From Cheilinus undulatus (Eukaryota > Chordata > Actinopteri > Labriformes > Labridae): a stretch of 64,000 nucleotides of DNA. Position numbers and translations under genes: made by a program. Position 1 is the stretch's first letter. Each line of letters begins with the position of its first letter. Of the stretch, positions 11,301-22,455 are shown one piece after another. The stretch is from NCBI RefSeq assembly GCF_018320785.1, contig NC_054865.1, positions 39,993,398 to 40,057,397 on the forward strand. The letters run 5' to 3'. A model generated the notes under the pieces. That model saw nothing but the letters and a program-made list of their open reading frames with translations, did not search any database and was not told the origin of the DNA.

Positions 11301-14262
11301 TGCTCTAAAGCACCAGGCTGTTTTATGTTGCTGAATGTGGAACATTTTATAGCCTGTGTTTGTTAAACTGCATCATCCCTGTTACATAAAAATAAATTCA
11401 AACAGAAAAGCAAACTGCAAGTGCTTGTACTGCTGTAAGTGCAAAGTATCAATACAAAGGAAAACAAGTGAAAAACAAGAGTGAAAGTGTTTTTTTATTT
11501 TCAAGTTAGCGCTTTTTTCAAGGGCTGTCAAACTATTTCAAATTTTAATTGCAATTAACCTCAGTATTTCTGTAGTTAATTGTGATTAATGATACCTTTT
11601 TATTACACTAAAATTACACTGTTTCCTTTAAAACAGATTTTTTTTTTTCATTTTAGATTTTGTACTTTCTTAAACTGAGGGTTACTGACCTCTTTTTTGG
11701 ATAAAGACATGCTTTTATTTAGAAGAAAATAAGGCACTTGGACTTTCAATCAGTACTTTTTTAAAATACGTTAAAATTTAAAAAAAAAAAAAAAGAAATG
11801 TTAGAGATTTTTAATTTTTTTTTTAAATGTTTTCTAAACAACCCAGTTTCTAAAAATTTGAATTTTCTGACAGTTTTGGGAGGTATCAGGATTTACAGGG
11901 CTAAACACAGAAAAAGGAAATCGTTATGACTAAAAAGAAATAAGAGAACATTAAAAAAGTAAATGTTTGAAATCGCAAGTTGCAGATGCCTCTTGACTTG
12001 TCCACTGAACTGTCTGGAAGTTTTCTAAAATAAAATGCGACATTAGGGAGCAGTGATGGACTCATTTCACATCATGGAGAAGCTTCTGCTGGCTTAACCA
12101 AAGTGTGCTGAAAAGGAAATGTGATTAATTTCAATTAACAAAAATTAATGCAGTGATTAAGGGTCTTAATTAACCACAATGAATGCATAAATGCTGATAG
12201 CCCTTGTTATTTTCTAACATGCTCTTACAACACAGTTTATTTGTTAATTTGACAACTTTAGATTAAAAGTAAACTGAATGGTGATTATTTTAAGAGTAGG
12301 GTCATGAGTTGTGTTTTTAAGGGAAAATGTCAAACCTCTGTTGTTTACTAAGTTTCCAAATTGGTGCCTGTTTTTGTTTGTCTTATTTCAAACTATTGAT
12401 CTTTTAGCTTGTGGACAAACCGAAGGCATCCTCTGTGACTTTCAGAAGCTATGCTTTTATGTTTTTACACTCTTTAATGACATCTGTAAGTGCTAGGACA
12501 AAAAAGTGGCATAAATCACTGATCATTATTGCTCTTCTGTCTCTGCAGTGTTTTGTCTGAGGAGTACCAAGATGCGCTGAGCAGGATCACTCCGGTTGTG
12601 GAGCAGCATAAGACAAAATTGATTCCTGGATATCCCCAGCTCAATATGTGTGATGTGGCTGTAATGGTAAGTTTTAAATGAACATACCTTAATGTTGAAA
12701 ATGCTGAAAACAAACCGCACTGAGAAGCTTTGGTGTGTAAGGTGGCTTACTTTATTCTCACTATATCTAGTGGCAGTGGACCAAAGCCAGCTGGTCCTGT
12801 GTGTTTCAAAGGCAGACATGTTTGCACCTTCTCTCTCCATCACACCTGATCATGTGATTCATTAATGCATAAGTGAAAATGATAACATCTGTAGGAAAAT
12901 GAGAATCATTGTACATCTCTTTAATAGTATCTTTTCTTGTTTCCGACTGTTTTATTGAACTGATTCATTTTAACAGAATAATGTTTTATTTTCATAACTT
13001 GTCTTAGAATAAGGATCTTGTTATGACTAGAATCTGGACCTTTTTCTCTTATTTGCCTATGGAAAAAAAACCCTAATCTGGTGTTAGTTGGAGCAGCCAA
13101 ATGAAGCTGTGGCTTTGTCACCTCAAGCAGCACATGTCAGGAGCTGCACTTCTAGTCTATGATAATTATTTGTAGTGCAGCACTGACCCCTTGTGGTGTA
13201 CAAAATAAACACAGTTCCAAATAAGGTATGAATGAATTCCTGTGCTGTACGGTGAAGTCAGGTCTGTCTGGTCCATTTGTCATCACTAACAATTAATAAT
13301 AGATACTAATAGTAACAGTAATACTTAAAGTTATGGAAAATTATAATTAAATCTGGCCAGGGTGGTATTGAACCTATGCTGTTATGTCACCTCTAGTAGA
13401 TGAACTGTGTGTTGTGATTTATTTTTGTAAGATATGGTATGAAAACATGGAAAAGCGCATTTTTAGTTTTAATGACATCTCACTGTTATTTGAAAAACAT
13501 GTCAACATAAGTTATTTTCACATTTCAGTCAGGACCATCTTGTCAAGGAACACATGATTTGTGGTTTAAGTATATCTCTTTATTAGCTGTTATTAATTTT
13601 ACATGTATTTCTGTTATTTATATTTGGTGATGTGGGCATTCTGGGATCCCCCTGCCCTTCAACAAGCCTGGATAGAAAACATAAAGGAGGAGCTGGGGTG
13701 GAGGAGGGTTGCAAAAAGCAGCTTGCAGAGGGAGCAGCAAAGGCAGCATGAATGCGATTAGCCAATAGTGTGCTTAGAAGCTAATCAGCTGGCTGTCAGC
13801 TGATGAGGGCTCGGTGAGATCAGCTGATCTCAATCACATGGCAACTCTTGACTCCATGGCCTGCCTGAACTCACGCTGTATGTTCAGTTTTCCTCTCTTT
13901 GAGATGTGAAGATAATGTAACAGGATTAAAGACAGCCAAATACAACCTTCCACTAAAATTCAGGTATAAAAATCACAGAAGAGAAAATTTTGCCACCTTT
14001 TGGCTAAAACCCCTCATAGCCCAGGACAAGCCTTCAAAAATCATCTTGTGCTCTTTCCCCTTATAGACTAGCAACTTGACTCGTATAAGGCAGCAGTAAA
14101 TCTCTCTCAGAGTACATATTATGTTTAATTCCTTTATACTCTTGTGCTCACTGTGCTGGCTGCTCTCTGTTTCAGAACTGGGCCCCTGCAGGCTGCGAGA
14201 AGTTGGGAAAGTGTCTCAGAGTGCCAAAGTCTGAGCCCAGGAAGTGTGACTGGCCACACTGA
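5364..14262 (+). CDS. galns: N-acetylgalactosamine-6-sulfatase, last three coding exons (5' part outside window)
   Basis: This is the 3' end of the lysosomal sulfatase that removes 6-sulfate from N-acetylgalactosamine-6-sulfate in chondroitin sulfate and from galactose-6-sulfate in keratan sulfate. Coding exons are 5364-5485 (122 nt), 12549-12666 (118 nt) and 14176-14262 (87 nt, TGA at 14260-14262), all with AG/GT borders and compatible phases. Together they give 108 residues, the same as the C-terminal end of the 522-residue human protein. Recognisable stretches are [51 protein letters not shown] and [13 protein letters not shown]. The cysteines and the GRDPGE loop are kept. The sulfatase core with the formylglycine cysteine is encoded to the left. 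The introns are 7.06 kb and 1.5 kb, and the first is filled with repeats. The upstream exon (with the HFWTWTNSW-type motif) was not found in 1-5363. Identification is from memory of the human sequence. Confidence 0.95.
5486..6973. other. galns intron, no gene or clear repeat
   Basis: Unique-looking intronic sequence directly after the first visible galns exon. No splice-bounded coding segment or terminal inverted repeat was recognised. Confidence 0.5.
6974..7435. mobile_element. Foldback MITE with about 75-bp inverted arms
   Basis: The left arm (6974-7046) begins GAGGTATCTGGCTGCAGACC. The right arm (about 7355-7435) is its near reverse complement, ending ggcagccacatgcctc. Each arm holds two direct copies of a unit like CTGCAGACCTCTA followed by TGGGGTG, separated by gggctcatct. 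The interior of about 300 bp is non-coding. This fits a short non-autonomous DNA element; the superfamily cannot be told. Confidence 0.75.
7436..10245. other. galns intron, candidate conserved non-coding sequence around 8580-9260
   Basis: No coding exon is seen. The part at about 8640-9260 is free of recognisable repeats and contains several homeodomain-type TAATTG cores (for example near 9164 and 9197) in mixed, non-repetitive sequence, which is how teleost enhancers inside introns often look. This is a guess that needs alignment. A 163-codon minus-strand frame at 9350-9841 lies in CA-rich text and is not credible as a gene. Confidence 0.3.
10246..11302. mobile_element. hAT-like non-autonomous element with 8-bp target duplication
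   Basis: The left end is TAGTGGTTCTAAATG, and the right end reads aggaaccactg, the inverted match (the cAGTGGTTCT type of end). The element is flanked by a perfect 8-bp direct repeat CTCTAAAG at 10238-10245 and 11303-11310, the length produced by hAT transposases. No transposase is encoded. A second element (10745-11264) sits inside it. Confidence 0.85.
10745..11264. mobile_element. MITE nested inside the hAT-like element
   Basis: The left end reads aaggcttatttatgctct, and the right end reads agagcataaatgagcctt, its near reverse complement. The interior has open frames of up to 77 codons that match no family I know. The surrounding hAT-like element is interrupted by it, so this insertion is younger. 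Confidence 0.6.
11521..12204. mobile_element. hAT-like non-autonomous element with AGGGCTGTCA ends
   Basis: The left end AGGGCTGTCAAA is mirrored by tgatagccct at the right end. The sub-terminal text (caattaacctcag / ttaattgtgattaat on the left, gtcttaattaaccac on the right) is also inverted. There is no transposase, and the interior is A/T-rich. A truncated relative lies at 20090-20262. No clean 8-bp target duplication was found. Confidence 0.65.
12667..13572. other. galns last intron, no gene seen
   Basis: Non-coding sequence between the last two galns exons, before the dispersed repeat at 13573. Nothing recognisable. Confidence 0.5.
13573..13806 (+). repeat. Unclassified dispersed repeat, copy 1 (internally deleted)
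   Basis: The text from ttattagctgttattaatt through atttatatttgg, attctgggatcc, gctggggtggaggagggttgc and agctggctgtcagctgatga matches the reverse complement of 34085-34462 in the same order. This copy is shorter by about 150 bp. It has no coding capacity and no clear terminal repeats. Confidence 0.7.
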
Positions 14263-14594
14263 GAGCAGAAGTGCTGCACCAATCCCCAAGATGAGGAAGC
14301 AAAACCCGAAGATGTGCCTTTTATCAGAACTTCAAACAAGCTCATGATTAACAGAGGTTTTTAACTGTTTAGTGGTCTATGCACAAAGTGGTAAGGGAGG
14401 GGTCAGGGGTCAATTCAAGGGAATTATCTTGGTTTTACAGCATTTTGTTAAAGTTTAAAGTCATTTTTAAAACTTTTTATTTAATGAATCAACACAATTA
14501 TTACATGTCTTGAGAAATGCTATATCAACAGAGGGGTTTTAGTCATGACAATTTTATACACAAAGGGAAATGTATTTATGATCATGTCTCAAGT

Positions 14595-14600
14595 ATTAAA
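14595..14600 (+). terminator. Candidate galns poly(A) signal ATTAAA
   Basis: This is the only good hexamer between the galns stop (14262) and the Tc1-like element that begins at 14762. It is followed by T/G-rich sequence. An AATAAA at 14921-14926 lies inside the transposon arm. Transcript ends are not known. Confidence 0.35.
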
Positions 14601-14761
14601 GTTTACAATGGTGGATTTTTGGGTCAGTTCTTTTCGTTGACTATATAAACATCACTATACAATACATGCTTTTACATGGAATTTTATTTATCTTACTAAA
14701 CTAAAGCAGACACTGTGAGCACCGCTCTGAAAATACCTGAAAGGCAGCCTTAATCCATTGT

Positions 14762-16225
14762 TACACCGCTTTCCACATTAATGAGCTAATGACATTTTTC
14801 TCTTATTTTCCGAAATATTAATGCAAATGACAGTCAGAGTATTTTTCAAGTCATCAGCCGTTAGAGCATAATTCAAATGTTTTGAGCAAACTTCATAATG
14901 ATAACTATTATTTTTTTTTAAATAAAAACCCCAAAATGCACTTTTCCACATTATTAAGCACGGCAGAGTTTTAAAAGATTTTTTTGGTTGTAAAGAACTG
15001 AAAATGGTAATTTGTCAAATTTTCAGCATAAGGAGGTCATATTTACTGAAATCAAAGCTATTTCAATTAAAAACATCTTAACAGGCCAAGTTACATGTTA
15101 ACATAAAGACCACTTCTTTGATATCACCTCCACTATTCATGCATCCATTGAACTAGTGGGTTTTTGGAGAGTTTCTGCATGAATTTCAATAGGGTTGAGG
15201 TCAGGAGAGGATGGGGGCCACACAATGAGTTTCTCTCCTTTTATGCCCACAGCAGCCAATGAAACAGAGGTATTCCTTGCAGCATGAGATGGTGCATTGT
15301 TGTGCATGAAGATAATTTTGCTACAGAAGGCACGATTCTCTTTTTGTACCATGGAAGAAAGTAGTCAGTCAAAACTCTGTATACTTTTCTGAGGTCATTT
15401 TCACACCTTCAGGGACCCTAAAGGGGCCTACCACCTCTTTCCTCATGAATCCAGCCCAAAACATGACTCCGCTCCCTCCTTGCTGACATCACAGCCTTAT
15501 TGGTACATTGTGGCCATCCACCAACCATCCACTACTCCTCTATCTGTACCATCCAGGGTTGTACAGCACTCATCAGTCAACAAGACTGTTTGAAAATGAG
15601 TCTTCATGTATTTCTGGGCCCACTGCAACCATTTCTGCTTGTGAGCACTGGATAGGGCGGCCGAATAGTAGGTTTATACATGACTGCAAGCCTCTGGAGG
15701 ATCCTACTCCTTGAGGTTGGTGGGACTCCAGAGGCACCAGTAGCTTCAAATACCTGTTCGTTGCTTTGTAATGGCATTTTAGCATCTGCTCTCTTAATCT
15801 GATGAATTAGTCTGGCAGAAACCTTCCTCCTTATGCCTTTATCTGCACAAACCTGTCTGTGCTCTGAATCAGCCACAGATTTCTTCACAGTAAGATGATC
15901 ATGCTTAATTTTTCAGGAAATATCTAATGTTTTCATTCCTTGTCCAAGGCATTACACTATATGATACTTCAGCAGCAGAGAGATCCTTTTTCTTTCTCAT
16001 ATTGCTTGAAACCTGTGGCCTGCTTAATAATGTGGAATATGTGGGAAAGTGCATTTTGAGGTTTTTATTTAAAAAAAAATAATGGTTATCATTATAAAGT
16101 TTGTTCAAAAACATTTGAATTATGCTCTAACGGCTGATGACTTGAAAAATACTCTGTCGTTTGCCTTAATATTTTGGAAAATAAGAGAAAAATGTCATTT
16201 GCTTAATAATGTGGAAAGCGGTGTA
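14762..16225 (-). mobile_element. Tc1-like transposon with about 200-bp inverted repeats (IR/DR type), dead
   Basis: The element starts TACACCGCTTTCCACATTA and ends taatgtggaaagcggtgta, with TA at both borders as in Tc1/mariner. Each roughly 200-bp arm repeats the motif ctt-tccacattattaagca at its inner end (near 14941-14960 and 16018-16040), giving the IR/DR layout of some fish Tc1-like elements. Minus-strand frames at 15137-15352 and 15604-15888 are transposase pieces. In NNAPSHAAR the second catalytic aspartate of the usual DNAPSH motif is replaced by asparagine. [11 protein letters not shown] is retained. Other stops and frameshifts are present. The element takes up most of the galns-CKLF intergenic space and ends 215 bp before the CKLF-like start codon. 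Confidence 0.9.
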
Positions 16226-16440
16226 GTTCAATCTGCAAGGATGACTCGCAGCCCCGGTTGGGGGACGTTCTACGGCTCTGAATATTTGCGATGACAGTAA
16301 GAGCTCTTATTTGTGTGACTTGAGTAGAAGCAGCGGTTGTGAAAATATTGCACATCTTACAGTCATTTCCTTTGCAGCTAAAAGGAAATAGTTTCAGGAA
16401 ACAGGCAGACTGAGCTATCTTTTGCAAATAAAATAGCAAC

Positions 16441-19400
16441 ATGTCAGAGGATCAAAACACAAAAACATCAATGGAGGTGGACATAGCATTTCTCAAATCC
16501 AAGAGGGGGATCCTGAAAGCTGCAGAAATGGTAAGACAATTTGTACATCACTAAAAGTTTAATGTAGAGCGTGTAGAGAAGTGTTGCAACAGCTTAGATG
16601 TACATGATGCTCTTTGTTGTAAAGATACAGAGTATGACATGGGGAACTCTGTAGCCTAACAAGACTGTTTTACACTGATCGGTACACACTGTGCTGACAG
16701 CTGTGATTCACATTAAAACCCCAAGACCACTTTAGAGGCTGGAAAGAAACAGAATCACTTAGATTTTAAAAAATGCGGAAACAATGGAATCTTGGTTCCT
16801 CTTTTTTACAAACTGCAGTGAGCTACATGCTGTTTTAAAGGTCAGGGCTAAATCAAAAGACAGTTCAGTAAATACAATTCAAATCTTAGATCAGGGTGTC
16901 CAAACCTTTTAACTGATGGCCACACAGAAATGTGAGGACAGTAAAACTAATCTGGTGTAGGTTAAGGTATGCTTGCTGATTAAATATTCTTTAAGGGAAA
17001 GAACAGCTTACATCACCATTGATAGTAGAAAAGGCAAATAGTATCTCATAGTTAAGGTTTTTGGAGTTGCCAATCAGATTTCAGAGGGATCCTGGTCCTG
17101 GTCTGCCCCTGGTCAGCATGAGAATGATGCTCCCTTCAACAGAGAGGAGAGTCGCTGTCAGCTCATCTCAACATTCAGACACCAAGCAAGAGAAAACAGT
17201 GGCGCATCTCAAAGATGTCATGTAAAAGTTCATTTTTTCCCCTCTATTTACTTCCAAAAGTGAAACATCCATATATTCTAGATTAATCTCATTAAATTTT
17301 TCAAGATTTTTTGTTACTTTTAATCTTAAGGATTAAGGCTGACAGCTCACAAAAACTCTGTTTCTCTCACCCTGGTTCAGTTCACACAACTACATTCATG
17401 GTAAGCCACACAAGGTCACTGCTGATAGGGCAGGCTGTTCTTACAGGCTGTATATCATCATCATCATCTTTATTAGCAGATATAGTAGTCCATAACAAAC
17501 AACAATAAACACATAAAAAACAGGATTAAAAACAATAACACCCCCCCCCCCCAAAAAAAAAAAAAATCAACGGACAAACAAAATACCTCCCTATTTATAA
17601 AAGACACCCATACCAGTGTCTCCACAAGGATGACTGGCATCTACAACACTATAACTGGGATTAGTCAATATAAAACCATATTTATGGACATTTAACTGGA
17701 AGGGAAAAGTGTATAAGCAACAGGGATGAGCTCAGCCTTCAGAAGACAAACAAAGCTGATTCAAGAATTTAAGGGAGAAAAGGAGAAAAGGAACTAGACT
17801 GTTGCACAGTGGTCCAAAGTCCTGTTTTCAGATGAAACTAAATTCTGCATATCATTTGGAATCATGGTTCTAGAGTCTGGAGGAAGACCAGAGAGGTACA
17901 GAATCCAAGGTGCTTGAAGTCCAGTGTCCAGCCATCTACCAGGAGCTTTCAGAGCACTTTATACTTCCATCGGCTGAGAAGCTTTATGGAGATACTGATT
18001 TCCTCTTCTAGCCAGACTTGGCACCTGCCCTCAGTGAAGCCAAAACTACCAGAAACTGGTTTGCTGATCATGGCGTTTCTGTGTTTGATTGACCTGTCAA
18101 CTCACCTGACCTGAACCCCACAGAGAATCTCTGGGCAGCTGTCTAGAGAAGAATGACAGACACCAGAATTAACAATATAGACAAGCTGAAGGCTGGGCTT
18201 CATAACACCCCAGCAGTGCCACAGACTGATTGGCTCCATTCAATGTTGCATAAATGCAGTTAAAGGAGCTCAAACCAATTACCAAATGCATAAATGAGCA
18301 TAATTTTCCAGAAGGTCAACATTTCTGTTTTTAAAACATCCTTTTTTTGGACTGATGTTTTGTAATATTCTAATATTTGAGATAGTGGATTTTTTTTTAT
18401 TTTTGTGAGCTGAAAGTCATAATTATCAACATTAAACAAAGAAAGTCAAGAAATATTTTACTGTGTAATGAGGAATCTAGAATATATGGAAGTGTCACTT
18501 CTTGAATGAAATAAAATTAAAAATGAACTTTTTCATGATAATCTATTTTTTTAGATGCACCTGTATATGAAGCTGCAAAACTTTATAGGAGTGTTGGTGC
18601 TTAAAGATAACAAGCACAATAAGGTTTATGAGTCCCACCTTGAGATGCAAAACAAAGGATTGATCTTATTCTGCTGTTTCCTTCTTGAATCCTTTTGGCA
18701 TTATGAATCAAGATATCATTATTATACAGGTTGTCTGTGTGAACCATTTACATTGCCTTCTCAATATAGTCCTGAAATAAAACATGTCAAGGAATTGTCA
18801 AAATGTTTGTTTACAGTATTAGCACAGCGGCACTGCCTAGTGTCAGAAAATGGAAGTACAATACAGGCAAGCACAAGCTTCACATTCGAATGCAGCCATG
18901 TTTAATTATTTTAGAATTTGTTGAGGGCTGATTAAAAATGGACTATGGGCTGTAGTTCAGACACCTCTGTTTTAGATGTTTAATTTTAATGCTTTGCATG
19001 ATCTATTATTGTAATAACTAATTTAATATTTTTTTCTCTCCATTTCTGATTCAGGGGACTCTGTTTGTGGCGTTTGTGTGTTTCAGTGTGGTGTCAGCTC
19101 CAGGGTTCATCACAGCCACTGTGTTGGAGTTTCTGATCACTTTATTCCTCTTGTTGCTCTACATGCTTAAATTCAACAAAAGGCTGACTTTCTTCTTCTG
19201 GCCTCTTGTTGTGGGTGATGTTTTACACCAAAATATTTTCACATAATAAAAGTTTGTATGTGCCTTACTCTGAAAATCCATCCATTTGCCATATGCTGTT
19301 TTTTATTCATAAATAAATCTCTGTTCTTCTCTTTAGGATGTTATTAATTCAGTGTTTGCAGCACTTTTCTTCATTGTCCTGAGCCCGCTGGCTCTGACTA

Positions 19401-19767
19401 CATATACGGCAACAGGCACGCTGGTTGGAGGGGTGAGATGTCTTTTTTAATCTATAATTACAATCTTAGATGTGTGGGACAGTTTGCCCCAACACTGTCA
19501 GTAAAATATATTATCTTAATGTTGCTTTACTTTGTCTATATGAGCTGAAGATTCCCTTTAGGATATGAGCATCCCTGTCCCCTTTTCTAACTGGACCCTG
19601 GATGTGTTGTCACTTAGTGTTACACATTTAATTTGAAATCTGCTCTCTGTTTGCAGATAGTTGGTTTGCTGACTGTTGGCCTGCTGTGTGCGGATGGTTA
19701 CACCCTTTTCAGGAAAATCACATTCAACAACCCGAGAAGAGAAGCCCCGAGACAGGACAAGGAATGA
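16441..19767 (+). CDS. cklf: CKLF/CMTM1/CMTM2-type MARVEL transmembrane protein
   Basis: Four coding exons: 16441-16530, 19055-19210, 19337-19432 and 19657-19767 (TGA 19765-19767), giving 150 codons against 152 in human CKLF. All introns are phase 0. The start MSEDQNTK is the first in-frame ATG before FLKSKRGILKAAE, the usual juxtamembrane lead. Four hydrophobic segments follow: residues about 31-50 (TLFVAFVCFSVVSAPGF), 53-70 (LEFLITLFLLLLYML), 83-105 (VINSVFAALFFIVLSPLAL) and 115-133 (VGLLTVGLLCADGY). The signature FFWPLV-DVIN and the tail ADGYTLFRKITFNNP closely match CKLF (FWPLL-DIIN; ADGALIYRKLLFNP). The family are four-pass membrane proteins of vesicles and plasma membrane; CKLF itself is described as a chemokine-like factor. 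Exon 2 uses a GTGGGT donor. A Tc1-like element fills most of intron 1. Assignment to CKLF rather than CMTM1 or CMTM2 is tentative. Confidence 0.88.
17199..18565 (+). mobile_element. Tc1-like transposon in intron 1 of the CKLF-like gene, decayed
   Basis: The right end reads tttttttagatgcacctgta. The left arm from about 17199 is its inverted counterpart (gcatctcaaagatgtcatg, then catatattctagatt). It belongs to the same family as 3120-5095. Plus-strand transposase pieces include SDETKFCISFG, ALSEAKTTRNWFADHG and SPDLNPTENLW, in shifted frames with stops. At about 17449-17690 unrelated text with TCATCATCATCAT, a C12 run and an A14 run interrupts the transposase, probably a further insertion. Confidence 0.8.
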
Positions 19768-20089
19768 TTCATTTCACCATAAATCAGTAAAGTTTATGCA
19801 TAGTCCTGACAATGAACTTTGTAACCTTATTGTAAGGTTGTACAGCGCAATACGTTTGCAGATGTTTTAAACCAGTCAGTTGCAGGACTGTTTCCAGGGC
19901 TGGACTGTGAATGTTCCCCTGGAGAAGAGGAGAGCTTTCTGGGGTCCTGCCACATGCGGGGGTCCATGGGGATCAGCAAAAACATTTTCCTTGTAAAAAT
20001 GACATTTTTTTAATTTTTAAACTTATTATTTAACAAAAATATGCATTCAATTTTTTGCTCCTTTTGTAGCATGTTTCCTGTTTGAAAAT

Positions 20090-20262
20090 TAAAGCTGTTA
20101 GCAGTAATGCATTAATCACAATTAATTAAGGTCCAAAATGAGTGCATTTTTTATTTGTATGCTTTGATGTCTGTTTCAGCACACTTTGATTAAGCCACTG
20201 CAAGTTTCCCTGAAGCCACAGCGATGTTAAATAAACCCACTGCTGCACCTTAATGTCTTTTT
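20090..20262 (-). mobile_element. Truncated hAT-like element related to 11521-12204
   Basis: Its reverse complement contains cttaatcaaagtgtgctga and ttaattaattgtgattaatg, in the same order as the right part of the 11521-12204 element (cttaaccaaagtgtgctga; tgattaagggtcttaatt). It lies just after the CKLF-like gene, so the ATTAAA at 20088-20093 and AATAAA at 20230-20235 that could end that gene's mRNA fall at or in this repeat. Confidence 0.55.
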
Positions 20263-20318
20263 GTTACTTTAAAACCCTCAGACAGCTCAGTGGACAAATC
20301 AAATGTCAACCTATGTCC

Positions 20319-20992
20319 CCCTATGTCAGCTGAAGTCTTCATATTTTTCATCACCCTTGACACCTCAAAATGTGTTTTAAGGACTGAAATTTGTTCATTT
20401 GTTCATTCTCAAACTTTAAATTTTGTTTTAAGGACTGAAGTTCTCGGTCTGAATTATCTCCATATATTGCCATCTATGTCTGTATTGGCTGAACTTAATT
20501 TGTTAGTATTAGCAAATTGGGTGTCAGCATGAAATCCATAATTGTGTATCCCTACCATTTTTTTCCCCACTTTTAAATTGTCTTAAAATCTAGATGGCAC
20601 TGACATGTCTTGATAATAAAAAAAAATCAACAGTCTCAAATTGTTGGGGATTTGTTGCTTCACCTGACGTTTTAAAGCATTCAAGGCAAGGTATTACGAA
20701 AACATTTGTAATCTAAGAATGGAAGAGAGATAAAAGAGGTGGAAAGTCAAGTTTAAGAAAATTTGATGTCTGCATAGATATGGCAAAGAAATCCATGTGG
20801 TACAAAATTGGTCCAAATTTTTCTACAAGTATTATCCAGTCCATTTAACTGATTCATTGTCCAAAATATCCCTTACACCCAATAAAGATAAGTCAAGATA
20901 AACATCTTATTTCAAGATATTAAAGACAAAGTTTAAAGTCTTATTGTGAGGTCAATCAGGAGAAACTTAATTCAAGTTTCACAATAATTTAT
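20319..20992 (+). repeat. Copied segment, copy A (long form)
   Basis: The segment is nearly identical to 25470-25988, with about seven differences over the shared 519 bases, but holds an extra 155 bp at 20427-20581. The extra block is bounded by similar short text (ctttaaattttgt and cttttaaattgt), which suggests that copy B lost it by recombination between short repeats. An in-frame TAA breaks the frame that is open in copy B. It lies between the CKLF-like gene and cmtm3. Confidence 0.9.
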
Positions 20993-21295
20993 AGGTCATC
21001 TGCACCTGTGTTATCAAATATTAACCCTTTAACTATTTGCTTACTTCCCTTTTCAATCCATGACAAGTTCATATTTCCAGGTTTAAGTTAGAACCAAAGT
21101 CTTTCATTTGCCTAAAGTTTCAGGTCTTCTTTCAGTGTAAAACCAATTCTCTATCTCTAAGGGAAGACAGTTACCATTACTTTAGGAATGCAAAAAAGAT
21201 CCAAATGAAACCAAAGCAGTTTTACATTAAAAAAATAAGCAGAAATTGAAAATGCAACAAAAAGGGAGCTCAATTGTAATTAACCACAGAAACTC

Positions 21296-21530
21296 TTAAG
21301 ACACTCATGCACTCAACATTCACACACTGATGGCAGAGGTTGCTATGGAGAACTGGCTATCAGAATTAGCTTATCCCATTCAAACACATCTGATGATGTA
21401 GTGGGAGCAAACTGAGATGAATTTGTTTGCCTGTGGACACATCGACATGGAACTGCAGGAGCTGGGGATCAAACCCACAACCTTCTGACTGAAAGATGGC
21501 TGACTTGACCTGCTGATTCACAGTCGCCTC
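21296..21530. repeat. Common teleost dispersed repeat with tRNA-like 3' text, decayed
   Basis: The order of motifs (cattcacacactgatggcag, gaactgcaggagctgggga, tcaaacccacaaccttctga, then a cacagtcgcc end) follows a repeat I know from many fish genomes, in which 'ggggatcgaacc-ccaaccttc' and 'gagccacagccgcc' occur. This is probably the 3' end of a non-LTR element. The family name is not certain. Confidence 0.5.
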
Positions 21531-21865
21531 AATTGTAAATTCATATTGTTTGTCTGCCCTATTACAAATGTAAGCTATTTTTCTTTTATTAAAATGTGCC
21601 TCTTTTGAGGTGGAAAAATTGCATGACAAATAAAAGTACAGTTACCCTTATTTAAATAAACTTAAGTATAAGTAAAAGTTATGGTCTATAAATCTACTCA
21701 AGTAAAAGTAACAGAATTTAATTTAAAATTTACTTGAAGTTTAGAGTAGCTAATTAGGAGTTGTACTGTAAAATATGATCTTATCTTATTTGCAAGAACA
21801 ACTAGAGAATAGATTTTTAACAAGGCCATTCAGGTAAAGTCACACCTCTATAATAAAGTATAATA

Positions 21866-22410
21866 CAGAGCAAAACTGGGAGTGTTAATTAAACTCATAC
21901 AGAGTCAAATTTGACACTTTAAAAGTCTCTGTATTGGTCCACAGTACATCTGGCTTTCAAAAGAGTTAAATATTTTACAATTTGACAGAGCTGTAGTAAC
22001 CCTTAAAAAATCTTTATTTTCTAAAATCAACAAAGTTCAAACTCAGTGGATAACTTTGGTGAAAATGTGTCACATCAAAAACAACAATCCACCAGAAACA
22101 TGAACAAAAAAAATACCCCAGCAGGGATCACTCTACGACAGGCAACATCCAAACACAACTAAACACTCTACCCAAGGGCAAAATGAGGAACTCTGTCTAC
22201 ACATCCCCCCAGATTTGAAATGGCAGTGGGCGGAGCTTAGCTTAATTGACTCTTTACAGAGTTGAACTAACGCTGGTAGATTAACCCTATCAGACAACTG
22301 CAATGCTTAAGACCACTTAACTCAGAGGGAGTTAAAATCACACTTTTGGAGTAAAAATCCACTCTAAAATATCCAATCCTTACATATCAATACTCCAGTT
22401 TTGCTGTTTT
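21866..22410. mobile_element. MITE with AGCAAAACTGGGAGT ends
   Basis: The left end cagagcaaaactgggagtgt is mirrored by aatactccagttttgctg at the right. Inner blocks also pair (gagttaaa-t near 21960 and ggagttaaaatcacac near 22330). It is non-coding. It appears to lie inside another repeat, whose parts are at 21630-21760 and 22456-22620. Confidence 0.65.
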
Positions 22411-22455
22411 GGGATGTGATGTGGAATCATTTTCTTGTTGTGCTAGTTTGTAGTC

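Noticed and set aside
17540..17566. Run of C12 followed by A14 as a possible functional tract
   Set aside because: Most likely the tail or slippage tract of an insertion in a decayed Tc1-like element; no further structure supports a function.
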